From Cronobacter condimenti 1330 (GTDB taxonomy: Bacteria; Pseudomonadota; Gammaproteobacteria; Enterobacterales; Enterobacteriaceae), in the NCBI RefSeq assembly GCF_001277255.1, contig NZ_CP012264.1:2666001-2730000 (forward strand): a stretch of 64,000 nt of DNA, read 5' to 3'. Shown in pieces: positions 34,305 through 43,921 of this stretch. Within the stretch, counting starts at the first letter, position 1, and every line of letters starts with the position of its first letter. The notes below the pieces were generated by a model that saw nothing but the letters and a program-made list of their open reading frames with translations, ran no database searches and was not told where the DNA came from. Position numbers and translations under genes: made by a program.

Positions 34305-35759
34305 ATGAATACCACTGCAACATCTTTGACGCCTGATGAGGCGCTCGACAAGCTGGAAGCGTTGTATGATGACGCGGTCAACGCCCTGCGCGAGGCTATC
34401 AAAGCGTTTATTGAGAACGGTACCCTGCCGGAAGAAGCCCGCCGGGCTGAAGGCCTGTTTGTCTACCCGCAACTGCGGGTGTGCTGGGATGGCGATGAGC
34501 ATAAGGCGCAGAAAACACGCGCTTACGGGCGATTCACACATCCGGGCTGTTACACCACTACCATTACGCGCCCCGGACTGTTTCGCAGTTATCTGCGCGA
34601 GCAACTGATTCTGCTTTACGACGATTATGGCGCGACCATTGAGGTGGGGCCGTCGCAGCATGAAATTCCTTATCCTTACGTGATTGACGGCTCGGCGCTA
34701 ACGCTGGATCGTTCCATGAGCGCGGGACTCACCCGCCACTTCCCCACCACCGAGCTGGCGCAGATTGGTGATGAAACCGCCGACGGCCTTTTCCACCCGA
34801 CCGAGTTTTATCCGCTCTCGCACTTCGATGCCCGCCGCGTTGATTTCTCGCTTGCGCGCCTTCGTCACTACACTGGCACGCCGGTCGAGCATTTTCAGCC
34901 GTTCGTGCTGTTTACCAACTACACGCGCTATGTCGATGAATTTGTGCGCTGGGGATGCAGCCAGATCCTCGATCCAGACAGCCCTTATGTGGCGCTCTCC
35001 TGTGCGGGTGGCAGCTGGATCACCGCCGATACCGAGGCGCCGGAAGCGGCTATCTCCGATCTCGCCTGGAAAAAACATCAGATGCCCGCCTGGCATCTGA
35101 TTACCGCCGACGGCCAGGGCATTACGCTGGTCAATATTGGCGTCGGGCCGTCCAATGCAAAAACAATTTGCGATCACCTTGCGGTGTTGCGCCCGGATGT
35201 CTGGCTGATGATTGGCCACTGTGGCGGCCTGCGTGAGAGCCAGGCGATTGGCGATTATGTGCTGGCTCATGCGTATCTGCGTGACGATCATGTGCTGGAT
35301 GCGGTTTTGCCGCCGGATATCCCGGTGCCGAGCATCGCTGAAGTGCAGCGTGCCCTCTATGACGCGACGAAACTCGTCAGCAACATGCCAGGCGAGGAGG
35401 TAAAACAGCGTCTGCGCACCGGCACCGTGGTGACCACAGACGACCGCAACTGGGAACTGCGTTATTCCGCCTCGGCGCTGCGTTTCAACCTGAGCCGCGC
35501 GGTGGCAATCGACATGGAAAGCGCCACCATTGCCGCACAGGGATATCGCTTCCGCGTACCTTACGGCACGTTGCTGTGCGTCTCGGATAAACCGCTGCAT
35601 GGCGAAATCAAACTGCCAGGCCAGGCAAACCGCTTTTACGAGGGCGCGATTTCCGAGCATTTGCAGATTGGCATTCGCGCCATCGATCTCTTGCGCGCCG
35701 AGGGCGAACGCCTGCATTCGCGTAAACTGCGCACCTTTAACGAGCCGCCGTTCCGCTGA
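34305..35759 (+). CDS. amn: AMP nucleosidase Amn
   Basis: Hydrolyses AMP to adenine and ribose 5-phosphate. 484 residues, the usual size. The ATG at 34305 is chosen because AGGAG lies at 34295-34299 and it matches the known N-terminus; an in-frame start at 34287 adds only six residues. Conserved regions: SQHEIPYPYVIDGS in the N-terminal domain, GVGPSNAKTICDHLAVL, MIGHCGGLRES and AIDMESATIAAQG in the C-terminal nucleosidase domain. Confidence 0.97.
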   Translation: MNTTATSLTPDEALDKLEALYDDAVNALREAIKAFIENGTLPEEARRAEGLFVYPQLRVCWDGDEHKAQKTRAYGRFTHPGCYTTTITRPGLFRSYLREQLILLYDDYGATIEVGPSQHEIPYPYVIDGSALTLDRSMSAGLTRHFPTTELAQIGDETADGLFHPTEFYPLSHFDARRVDFSLARLRHYTGTPVEHFQPFVLFTNYTRYVDEFVRWGCSQILDPDSPYVALSCAGGSWITADTEAPEAAISDLAWKKHQMPAWHLITADGQGITLVNIGVGPSNAKTICDHLAVLRPDVWLMIGHCGGLRESQAIGDYVLAHAYLRDDHVLDAVLPPDIPVPSIAEVQRALYDATKLVSNMPGEEVKQRLRTGTVVTTDDRNWELRYSASALRFNLSRAVAIDMESATIAAQGYRFRVPYGTLLCVSDKPLHGEIKLPGQANRFYEGAISEHLQIGIRAIDLLRAEGERLHSRKLRTFNEPPFR

Positions 35760-35884
35760 TCGATCCTGGCGCAGCGCGGGCTGCGCCAGAAATTGCAGAA
35801 TTATTCAGCAAATGGTTCAGCATTTTACATTCAGGCTTTGACAACCCCGAACGGTGTCGTTACTATGCGCCCCGTTCTCGCAAT

Positions 35885-35960
35885 TCCTCTGTAGTTCAGT
35901 CGGTAGAACGGCGGACTGTTAATCCGTATGTCACTGGTTCGAGTCCAGTCAGAGGAGCCA
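35885..35960 (+). tRNA. tRNA-Asn(GTT), copy 3
   Basis: 76 bases, identical to copies 1, 2 and 4. The upstream GCGCCCCGTTCTCGCAATTCC differs slightly from the other copies. Marks the left edge of the vgrG effector module. Confidence 0.97.
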
Positions 35961-36012
35961 GATTTTAGTTCTGAGATGTTTCAGCGAGTCTTAGAGCGTT
36001 ATAAAACAAATG

Positions 36013-36048
36013 AACCCGGCACGTCTGATACAGATTGCCGGGTTTTTT
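36013..36048 (+). terminator. Terminator downstream of tRNA-Asn copy 3
   Basis: AACCCGGC and GCCGGGTT form a stem followed by TTTTTT; this hairpin differs from those behind copies 1, 2 and 4. Confidence 0.8.
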
Positions 36049-36066
36049 GTATCTGCTGTTTTTAGA

Positions 36067-37287
36067 TCAGTCATCTTCAGGTAACGCAAAAACGCTGCCT
36101 TTGTCATCCCGCTTTAGTAACGTCCAGCAGGCCCGGCGCGGCTTACCGTTTTTATCCTCAAAAGGCGGCATCTTCTGCCCTGCCCGTGTCTGTATATATT
36201 CAGTCCTGCCGTTCACTGTCGCTGCCCATTGCCCTGCATGAGGGGCGATATCGTCAGTCCAGCACTGAATGCGCACGGGATCGCAGGATTCGTCTCTTTC
36301 CGCTTTATCCAGCAGCGCGCTCGCGTCGTCAAAGCGGGCAAACCAGGCCATGGACGACGCTTTCTCAAACTGTAAGTTTTCATAGTCTGAATAGAAGTGC
36401 AGGCCATTATGGCCGTCATACCGGACAGGGCGAATTAGCTGGTTTACCTTGACCAGCAGTGGCGGCAAACCTTCCGTTTTTATGTCACCCAGTGGCGGTG
36501 GCAGCTCACCCGCCTTGAGGATCACCCCGTTGCTGTAGGGCAGCAGGCTGATTTCAGGCGTTTTCACTAAACGATGCGATAACCTTTGTGCACCGCCCAG
36601 TTTTTCCAGCCACGGGGTTCCCAGTATGGTGTACCAGCAGGCTCCTTTCAGCCCCTCTACGGCTTCGCCGCCCTCAAGCGTTCCGAGAGAATCCACCATC
36701 ACGCCGGAAAAACGCTGCGCCAGGGCATACTCATACGGGAACATCCGCTCACGCGAATAAGGAAGAATAAACGACAGCCCGGCATAACCGCTTTCCACGG
36801 CAAAAGTGTTACACAACCACATCAGCCAGCCTTCATATCGTGCTTTACCATCAGGCTCTTTCAGCAGTGATAACGGGAACGTTAATTTAATAACTGAACG
36901 ATCAGTATCCTTATGAAAAATCCTTTTTCCCATAATTAATATGCTGTAGTCAGGCGCTACAAAATCTTCCTCTGCGCTGCCCATATACCAGGAAAAGATC
37001 TCTTCCGGGGTGGAATCGATAATCTCCTGTCGTTTTTTGGCGTAATTCTTCTCCGTAATGCCTACCCAGTTTTTGGTGAGGTGCTTTTTCAGGCAGGGTT
37101 TAAATCCGGCATAAAAGCGATCGACACACTCCACCATTCTTCGGCGAACCTCTGGCGTATGCCCTTTCTTAAAAAACACCGTCATAATCAGACCGAGATT
37201 GACCGCCGGGCTGCCGTCTTTGTATTTCACGGACGCCTCCGGCAGCCACTTCTCGATATAATTCAGTTCAAAACCTTCTGATACCAT
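36067..37287 (-). CDS. TsiV-type (DUF3396) T6SS immunity protein
   Basis: 406 residues; the part up to ~270 looks like the DUF3396/TsiV family, known as cognate immunity to VRR-Nuc T6SS effectors. It has no signal peptide or membrane helix, so it should act in the cytosol, consistent with a nuclease partner. The remaining ~130 residues (from about 275) look like an extra module ending in GQKMPPFEDKNGKPRRACW, which may be a second immunity-type fold (inference). The start follows AAGGAGCGGTT. It sits 12 bases behind the nuclease gene on the same strand. Confidence 0.72.
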   Translation of the reverse strand: MVSEGFELNYIEKWLPEASVKYKDGSPAVNLGLIMTVFFKKGHTPEVRRRMVECVDRFYAGFKPCLKKHLTKNWVGITEKNYAKKRQEIIDSTPEEIFSWYMGSAEEDFVAPDYSILIMGKRIFHKDTDRSVIKLTFPLSLLKEPDGKARYEGWLMWLCNTFAVESGYAGLSFILPYSRERMFPYEYALAQRFSGVMVDSLGTLEGGEAVEGLKGACWYTILGTPWLEKLGGAQRLSHRLVKTPEISLLPYSNGVILKAGELPPPLGDIKTEGLPPLLVKVNQLIRPVRYDGHNGLHFYSDYENLQFEKASSMAWFARFDDASALLDKAERDESCDPVRIQCWTDDIAPHAGQWAATVNGRTEYIQTRAGQKMPPFEDKNGKPRRACWTLLKRDDKGSVFALPEDD

Positions 37288-37299
37288 AACCGCTCCTTG

Positions 37300-38601
37300 T
37301 TAACCGGCACCCAGCGCCGCTGTACCAGTGCCAGCGCTGAGAATAGCCGCGAGAATTTCCCAGGCGCTTATCGCCAGACGAATAATCAGTAAAAATGCAC
37401 TAATAATGGCCTCGGGAATACCCAGCGTCACCACCAGCACACCAACGCCAACAGCCACCAGGATAACGCCAACCGTTTTAGCCACATTCATTAAAATCTG
37501 AACCCAGTCCACCTGCTTTAGCATATCCAGCGTCATATCCGTGGCGTACTGGATTTCCGACCATGCGGCTCTAATCTGGGCATTGGTCCAGGATCTCACT
37601 ACTTTCCCGGTTTGACTGGCCCAGACCCAGGCTTCACTTCCCTGATGATAGACCCACTCCCCGCTGTCGTTTAGCCAGCCTGCCGCCGTGCTCAGGCGCT
37701 GCCGTGTTTCTTTTGATAGCGCGTTCCAGCCTTCCGCGACCCCATGAAGCGCGCCCTCGCTGAGGTCGGCCACGGCTTTACCGGCATAAGTCCAGGGTTC
37801 GATTTTGGCGGCGGCTGGTGTGGAGGGCGGACGAGGCATAAAGATTGGCGGGTAGAGAAACAGCGGCCAGTATTTCGCACCAATGGTCTGCCAGGCTTTC
37901 ATCGTCACATTGACCATCTGATCCGTCCACTGCTGCTCTTGTGGGCGGCAGTCGTGGATCTCCAGAATAGTCATGCGGTTACGATCTTTACCGACAATCT
38001 TCATATATTCGTCATATTGGTCTTCAAAAAGTTTATCCCCCGGAAACTTCACTTCCACCAGACGGGCCAGATTGTCGCCATGCATACCAGGCGGATCATC
38101 GTGGTCCGGCCCGGCCAGCCCTGGCCAGCGATCCTGTTTGTTTTTTACGATAATCAAGTCAGGGCGGCGGTAAATGCCTTTCCCGGGCACCGGGAAAAGA
38201 TTGGTGGTATGCCGTCTGCCTGCGCCAGCTTCTTTCTTCAATGTACTGCTAAGAAACGGACGTGGCGGCGTAGTGCGCATATCGAACGGCACTTCTGCTT
38301 TGTAATACCAGTAGTAATTACGGGCGATCTCATCTGCGCGGATGAGCCCGCTCATCATGAGCTGCTTGAGGCTCATCTGGTACGTTTTCCCCTTCCGACG
38401 GATTTTTGCTGACAGTAGAGGAAAACGCATCGCGTATTCGACCTTGAGATGGAGGTACTGGCGGTTTTCGGTGGTCGGCAGACGAGACTGTTTCTCGACC
38501 ATTTCAACCCCCGTTGTGGTGCAATCCCATGGCTGATTTTTCTTACGGCCAGGTATTTCAGGTGCCGTGGTCGGTGTGTCGGGTAAATCGGGCATGTCCA
38601 T
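37300..38601 (-). CDS. VRR-Nuc-type nuclease T6SS effector
   Basis: 433 residues. The middle carries a PD-(D/E)xK nuclease core: RRPDLIIVK, then ARLVEVKFPGD (E-x-K) and the following EDQYDEY with the family Gln. It matches the TseV group (VRR-Nuc) as I recall it. The C-terminus has a long hydrophobic stretch (about 375-425) giving one or two membrane segments, unusual for a nuclease and perhaps used for entry into target cells. The start ATG at 38601 overlaps the vgrG stop by one base, so it is translated with vgrG. No PAAR or Rhs part is present. Confidence 0.8.
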   Translation of the reverse strand: MDMPDLPDTPTTAPEIPGRKKNQPWDCTTTGVEMVEKQSRLPTTENRQYLHLKVEYAMRFPLLSAKIRRKGKTYQMSLKQLMMSGLIRADEIARNYYWYYKAEVPFDMRTTPPRPFLSSTLKKEAGAGRRHTTNLFPVPGKGIYRRPDLIIVKNKQDRWPGLAGPDHDDPPGMHGDNLARLVEVKFPGDKLFEDQYDEYMKIVGKDRNRMTILEIHDCRPQEQQWTDQMVNVTMKAWQTIGAKYWPLFLYPPIFMPRPPSTPAAAKIEPWTYAGKAVADLSEGALHGVAEGWNALSKETRQRLSTAAGWLNDSGEWVYHQGSEAWVWASQTGKVVRSWTNAQIRAAWSEIQYATDMTLDMLKQVDWVQILMNVAKTVGVILVAVGVGVLVVTLGIPEAIISAFLLIIRLAISAWEILAAILSAGTGTAALGAG

Positions 38602-41123
38602 TATGACGGGTTCTCCCTGAGTTCGGTTTCCAGTTGTTGCACAGTCGTTTCGCCTACGAACCACATTGGTTCTTCCGGCGATGCTGTTTTAGGCACAATA
38701 TGCAGAGCCACTTCTTCCTGCTGGGGGGTATAGACCGGTACGGAATAGCCTTCACTATCGCTGTACCCGGCAATCGTCTGGCCAGAGGGTGTAGTGAGTC
38801 GGTAAGGCGTGTTGGCCAGAATATTGCCGTGCCTGTCCCGTAGCTGATAAATCGCGGAATAGATATAGGCGGTTCCAACGCGGTGTACTGTTACCGGCAT
38901 ATCCTGCGATGCCCCAACATACGTCCGCTCTACCCTGCGTAAATACGTTTCGGTCGTCCCGTACTCGATCTTTCCTTCTTCGATTTTCAGGTAGCTACCG
39001 CCGCCGATCAGGGTAATTTTTTTCTTGCTTGCAAACAGCATGTCGGCGGTCGACACCAGGCTCACCTTCTGTTGCGCGCCGAGCGACATCGCGCCGTTCT
39101 GCGCCTGCATCTGTACCGGGCCTTCGCCGGAGATCACGCTCAGCGTGCCGGTATGGGCAAACAGGCCGATTTTCTCTCCTGCCATCAGGGTCGTGTTCCC
39201 CATCGACCCGAGACTGATATCTCCCCCGGCGTTCAGCCCCACATTCTGGCTGGCCGTCATCTGCAGATGTTCGCCGCTGGTGAACGCCACGCCTTGCGGG
39301 CCGTGGACATGGATCATGTCGTTCAGCGGCGCTAACCGCGCGTCAAACATCGCGAGCTGACTGGCGATATCCGCCTCCAGCGCCTGTGCCTGTTCTGCGG
39401 CAGCGGCTAACTGCCGGAGCTTGGTGAGGCAGTGTTCGATTTCCTGAAGGGCCGTTTCCCTTTCCAGCACCTCGCCCTGCGCTTTGGTCTGCCCATCGGC
39501 GGTGATAAACAGCCCCTTCGCCACACGGATAACGCCGTATTCATCGGTGTGCAGCTCAAAGCCGCAGCCCCGGGGTTTGTCCTGTTGATCGACTATCTGC
39601 CCCTGGTTCAGTTGCGTCGCGCCGTAAGGCGTATTTAGCGTCACATGCTCCTGCCCGCGCCGATCTTCCATCCGCAGCGTATTGGCAGCGGCGGTGCGCA
39701 GAATGTTCTGGCTGCGGTTGTCGCGATTAACCAGATCGGCATGCTCTGCGTCGTGAAACGCATGGGCGATATACGGGCGGTCGATATTGCCGTCGTCATA
39801 GGCAATGCTGACCTCGGTGCCGTCAAGCAGCGGCATGTGCCAGCCAAAATTTTCCCCTGCGAAGGGCTTTGCCAGACGCACCCACAGGGAGTGGTAACCC
39901 GGCTCCGCATCCTCACGGCTGAAATCCAGTTTCACGCGGTAGCGGCCTGCGCTGTCCAGATGGGCGTAAGTGTCATGCGGCTCGCGGCTCTCGATACGGG
40001 CGGGTAAGGTGCCATGAATTTCCGGGCGGATGAGCTCCGCCGGGCGGTAGTTCACCCGTTCGCTATAAGGAATGCCCCATAGCGAGACATGCAGGCGCGT
40101 ATCGCGCGCCGCACGGAAGGTGGCAAGCGTAATCAGCATCCCTTCCTGCAACGTGGCGAGCGTGCTGCCCGGCGTCTCCAGCACCTGCCCCGGCGTCAGA
40201 TGCGCGGCATTGCTGAACAGGTGCAGCCGCGTGGCCTTATTGAGTTCGCGCTCATGGTGGATGCGGGCGTAAAAAGCGCCGCTTTCGGTTTCCGGCGCTG
40301 AGGTGGCGTCATCACCCGCCGCCAGAAACGGAGCGCCATAGCGATAGTGCTCGCCGGTGGTGATGGCGGCGCTGCGAACGGCGACTGCCGAATCCATCGG
40401 CATGCTGGCGTCGCGATAGTTATAATCACGGGTTCGCACCTCGCCGGTGACGGTGTGATGCCAGACGCGGACATCCCATACCGAGGCTTCTGCACCGTCG
40501 TACAGTCCGGACGGCGCCTGACAGGGCACGCTGACGCCGAACGCGCAGTTAAGCTGACTGTCGCCCAAAATGACCGTCTCCTGCTGCGTCGCCTCGTTCA
40601 TTTCGCTGCGAAACCAGATGCCCACCTCAGAAAGAACACGCCGGATAAACGCAAGATCCGTTTCCCGCCACTGGGTGATCAGGTCGCGTTGCGGATACAC
40701 GCGCTCCAGTCGGAAGTGGAAGTCCGGCCCTTCCAGCCCGTGCGCGCGCAAGACCTGTTCCACCAGTTCAGGTACGGAGAGATTCTGGTACACCGCGCAG
40801 CGCCGGGTCAGGTTGAGCAGCGCCAGCCGCGATGAGAGCGTCACCGCGTAATGCGTCTGGTCAGCTGTCGTTCCCAGCCACTCAAAACCGGTGATGATGC
40901 CATGCACCACGCGACCGGAACGCATACTCAGGCTGGCGTATTTCAGCAGAACATCGGTCTGCGCTACGTCGCGCTGCGGGGCCGTGAATACAATGCGCCA
41001 TGTAAAAGGTTCATTAAGCGCTTCGCGCCCACGGAAGTTCAGCACGTCCGGCGTCACCCGGCTGTTATTTATTTCCAGCCAATAACGGCTCTGACCGTCG
41101 AATTGTTTTTTCAAGGTATTCAT
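38601..41123 (-). CDS. vgrG: T6SS spike protein VgrG with C-terminal transthyretin-like extension
   Basis: Trimeric spike tip of the type VI secretion needle, 840 residues. The start at 41123 (MNTLKKQFDGQSRYWLEINN region) is preferred, with AAAGGA upstream; longer frames add nothing conserved. A gp27/gp5-like core (~1-500) is followed by a coiled segment (~570-615), a DUF2345-like beta-helix (~615-740) and a C-terminal module (~745-840) with IYQLRDRHGNILANTPYRL, a transthyretin-like fold that commonly docks the adjacent effector. No core T6SS genes are in the window, so this is an orphan vgrG. Confidence 0.92.
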   Translation of the reverse strand: MNTLKKQFDGQSRYWLEINNSRVTPDVLNFRGREALNEPFTWRIVFTAPQRDVAQTDVLLKYASLSMRSGRVVHGIITGFEWLGTTADQTHYAVTLSSRLALLNLTRRCAVYQNLSVPELVEQVLRAHGLEGPDFHFRLERVYPQRDLITQWRETDLAFIRRVLSEVGIWFRSEMNEATQQETVILGDSQLNCAFGVSVPCQAPSGLYDGAEASVWDVRVWHHTVTGEVRTRDYNYRDASMPMDSAVAVRSAAITTGEHYRYGAPFLAAGDDATSAPETESGAFYARIHHERELNKATRLHLFSNAAHLTPGQVLETPGSTLATLQEGMLITLATFRAARDTRLHVSLWGIPYSERVNYRPAELIRPEIHGTLPARIESREPHDTYAHLDSAGRYRVKLDFSREDAEPGYHSLWVRLAKPFAGENFGWHMPLLDGTEVSIAYDDGNIDRPYIAHAFHDAEHADLVNRDNRSQNILRTAAANTLRMEDRRGQEHVTLNTPYGATQLNQGQIVDQQDKPRGCGFELHTDEYGVIRVAKGLFITADGQTKAQGEVLERETALQEIEHCLTKLRQLAAAAEQAQALEADIASQLAMFDARLAPLNDMIHVHGPQGVAFTSGEHLQMTASQNVGLNAGGDISLGSMGNTTLMAGEKIGLFAHTGTLSVISGEGPVQMQAQNGAMSLGAQQKVSLVSTADMLFASKKKITLIGGGSYLKIEEGKIEYGTTETYLRRVERTYVGASQDMPVTVHRVGTAYIYSAIYQLRDRHGNILANTPYRLTTPSGQTIAGYSDSEGYSVPVYTPQQEEVALHIVPKTASPEEPMWFVGETTVQQLETELRENPS

Positions 41124-41558
41124 TACGTATTCCTTTACCAGCCGATGGCTGCACACGGCAGCAGGGATCCCACCGATCTTAATCACAACGGAAAGACAGA
41201 ATATGCCGCAAAATAACCGGGTCAATCGGGGAGAACGTAATAAGACATGTTTAAGCGCGCATATTTATACCCGAACCCAGGCGGCAGCGGCCATGCCGGA
41301 GGAATGAATGCGCTTAATTTTATTTTGCCGAAAGGGAAATTACCCGCCTGCAAATTCATAATAAAAATAAAATCCTACCATTAAATACACACACCAAATA
41401 TATACAGCTTTTTATTTTAAATGATTAATAATGCTGGACACCTCAAAAACGCATAATACGCCGTTGATGACTGAGCTTAATAAAGCTGCTTCGCGCCGTT
41501 AGCAGAGCCCAATGAAAAAGCCCGCGTTGTGCGGGCTTGTGGTATTTCAGCGTAAGGC
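41124..41558. other. AT-rich non-coding region between vgrG and yeeO
   Basis: About 435 bases, including an A+T-rich block at 41330-41430. Likely vgrG promoter and an island boundary; no gene is supported. A terminator of yeeO lies at 41514-41538. Confidence 0.45.
41514..41538 (-). terminator. Terminator of yeeO
   Basis: On the minus strand AAGCCCGC-ACAAC-GCGGGCTT is followed by TTTCATT. Confidence 0.75.
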
Positions 41559-43031
41559 TTACATCGCCTTCGGCTGACCCGGCGGCGCGGGCGAATCCAG
41601 CACCACCGGTCGTTTTGGCGGGCGCGGGTATTTTTGCAACCATTTGCCGCTCACCATACGCCAGTAGAAAAAGACGCCGCGCACGGCCCAGTCCAGGAAC
41701 ATCCCGAGCCACACGCCGACCACACCCATCCCGAGCACGATGCCGAGCGTATAGCCCGCCACCACGCGACAGCCCCACATGCCAAGCATCGACACCCACA
41801 TCGCGAATCGCGCATCGCGCGCGCCTTTGAGCCCGGCGGGCAGCACCCACGAGGCCGCCCAGATGGGCATAAACGCGGCGTTAAGCCACAGCAGAATCTT
41901 CACGACGTCTTTCACATCCTCTTCATGGGTGTAAAACGACGCGAACAGCCCGGCAAACGGGGCGCTCAGCCAGGCGATGCCTGTGAGCATAAACGTTGAG
42001 AGCCAGAACACATGACGAAGCTGGCGCTCCGCCTGGCCTATCTGCCCTTTTCCGAGGCGTTTGCCGGTAATAATGGTGGACGCCGAGCCGAGCGCGTTGC
42101 CCGGCAGGTTAATCAGCGCGGCGACTGAGAACGCAATAAAGTTGCCCGCAATAACATTGGTGCCCATGCCCGCCACAAACATCTGCGTCAGCAGCTTACC
42201 GCCGTTAAACAGCACCGATTCGATGCTGGCAGGCAGTCCTATCCCCAGCACTTCCCAGAGAATATTGAGCTTGAGCGGTGAGAAATAGCTTTTAAGCGAA
42301 ATGCGCAGCGCCGGGTTAAACCCAATCATGAGAACATAAATGATGCCGATAGCGCCGATGTAGCGTGAGATAGTGAGCCCGATACCGGCGCCAATGAAGC
42401 CCAGACCGTCCCAGGAAAACAGGCCGTAAATCAAAAAGCCGCTAATGACGATGTTCAGGATATTCATCCCGCCGTTGATCAGTAGTGGGATTTTGGTATT
42501 GCCCGCGCCGCGCAATGCGCCGCTGCCGATAAGCGCAATGGCCGCTGCCGGGTAGCTCCAGGCCGTCAGCTGGAGATAGATAAGCGCCAGTTCTTTAACC
42601 TGTGCGGTCGCCTCGCCAGCGACGAAATTGATGATGTATTCGCCTGTTACATGAATGAGCGCCGCCAGCAGCACGGAAACGATAGTCATCAGCACCAGCG
42701 ACTGCCTGGCCGCCGCCCTTGCCCGCTTACGATCGCGCTTGCCGAGGCTGAAGGCCACCACCACCGTGGTCCCTAAGTCGACCGCCGCAAAGAACGACAG
42801 CACCACCATGTTGAAGCTATCGGCAAGCCCCACGCCCGCCATCGCCTCTTTTCCGAGCCAGCTCACAAGAAAGGTGCTGAGCACCCCCATCAGCAACACA
42901 CAGGTGTTTTCCAGCAGGATAGGCACCGCCAGCGGCGTGATCTCACGCCAGAACAGGACTCGATAGCTTTTGCGCTTTTTGTACCAGGGCGTACGAGCGA
43001 TCGCCTGGCGAACGGTAGTGGTTAGACTCAA
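41559..43031 (-). CDS. yeeO: MATE-family transporter YeeO
   Basis: Multidrug and toxin extrusion transporter; Escherichia YeeO exports dipeptides and flavins. 490 residues with 12 predicted membrane segments. MATE features include PILLENTCVLLMGVLSTFLVSW, GNFIAFSVAALINLPGNALGSASTI and GLKGARDARFAMWVSMLG. The Escherichia protein is longer at its N-terminus. It lies next to tRNA-Asn copy 4, matching the yeeO position near asn tRNAs. Confidence 0.93.
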   Translation of the reverse strand: MSLTTTVRQAIARTPWYKKRKSYRVLFWREITPLAVPILLENTCVLLMGVLSTFLVSWLGKEAMAGVGLADSFNMVVLSFFAAVDLGTTVVVAFSLGKRDRKRARAAARQSLVLMTIVSVLLAALIHVTGEYIINFVAGEATAQVKELALIYLQLTAWSYPAAAIALIGSGALRGAGNTKIPLLINGGMNILNIVISGFLIYGLFSWDGLGFIGAGIGLTISRYIGAIGIIYVLMIGFNPALRISLKSYFSPLKLNILWEVLGIGLPASIESVLFNGGKLLTQMFVAGMGTNVIAGNFIAFSVAALINLPGNALGSASTIITGKRLGKGQIGQAERQLRHVFWLSTFMLTGIAWLSAPFAGLFASFYTHEEDVKDVVKILLWLNAAFMPIWAASWVLPAGLKGARDARFAMWVSMLGMWGCRVVAGYTLGIVLGMGVVGVWLGMFLDWAVRGVFFYWRMVSGKWLQKYPRPPKRPVVLDSPAPPGQPKAM

Positions 43032-43221
43032 AATGGACCTGCACTTGAAAGTTGAAACCTCATTTCAAATAGTGAGTTAGAACCCGCAATCCTGCAAAGG
43101 CTTTCCGCACATATTGTTGGAAAATGACCCGTTATGTTCATAGAATGGTCGAACGCACTGACCAGTATAAATTGGCATTTGACAAATAGCGCGGGGCCGC
43201 TATGATTAGCCTCCACACGAT

Positions 43222-43297
43222 TCCTCTGTAGTTCAGTCGGTAGAACGGCGGACTGTTAATCCGTATGTCACTGGTTCGAGTCCAGTCAGAGGAGCCA
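43222..43297 (+). tRNA. tRNA-Asn(GTT), copy 4
   Basis: 76 bases, identical to the other three copies; only the last few upstream bases (CACACGATTCC) are shared. Marks the left edge of the DUF3304/Tle1-type module. Confidence 0.97.
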
Positions 43298-43921
43298 GAT
43301 TCAAAAAAAGCCCGCTTAATGCGGGCTTTTTTATTATGGGTTAAACGCATTGCCTCCAACCGTCTTCCCGCCCATTGCTTTCTGCATCCTTTGCCGCACG
43401 TTGCGGGACGTACGCCAGCGACGCGGCAGCGAGCATTCTGACCCAACCGTCAGAAGAATCTCCCCTGAGAATGTCCGTTACCGCTAACCGCCTTTAGCTT
43501 ATCGATGACGCCAAAAGTCACGTTGCCTGCCGTGAAAATACGCCTATCTCGCGCTGCTATTATTCGTTTACTCAATATTTGTGATATGACCAGCCCTGAC
43601 TGAATCCTCTGCGCTCCGCCATACAGTGGCAGTATATCGCCCGGCGGATAATACGCCACGAAATATATATTTCTCAGGTGAATCCTTATCGGGTCAAAGT
43701 AAATCTCACAAACCATCCGTTACCCTGTATTACGTTAAAATGCAGAATGCGAAGAACGGTAATAAATTCGCAAACAGGCATGTCTTGTTACTTATACGCG
43801 TATTGATATGCACGTTAACAGGCATACAATAACCGCCGAAATAAACACGGGTATGACAGCGCACAGGATGCCTTTAAAAAATAAACAAGTAACACGGAAA
43901 TTTACCTGACAGGGAATAAAA
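43298..43921. other. Gene-poor stretch between tRNA-Asn copy 4 and the DUF3304-like array
   Basis: About 620 bases. One 88-codon frame on the minus strand (43450-43716) has no recognisable product and no strong ribosome site, so it is not called. The stretch looks like a decayed island edge. Confidence 0.4.
43305..43332 (+). terminator. Terminator of tRNA-Asn copy 4
   Basis: AAAAGCCCGC and GCGGGCTTTT with loop TTAAT, followed by TT and further T residues. Confidence 0.85.

Noticed and set aside
34698..35717. 339-codon open frame on the minus strand
   Set aside because: Antisense to amn, whose full-length protein is unmistakable.
36067..41123. Complete T6SS cluster
   Set aside because: Only vgrG, effector and immunity-type genes are present; no tss core genes.
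27310..43297. Four repeats as a CRISPR or integron array
   Set aside because: The repeats are complete tRNA-Asn genes, kilobases apart.
43450..43716. 88-codon frame on the minus strand
   Set aside because: No strong ribosome site, no recognisable domain; kept as non-coding.
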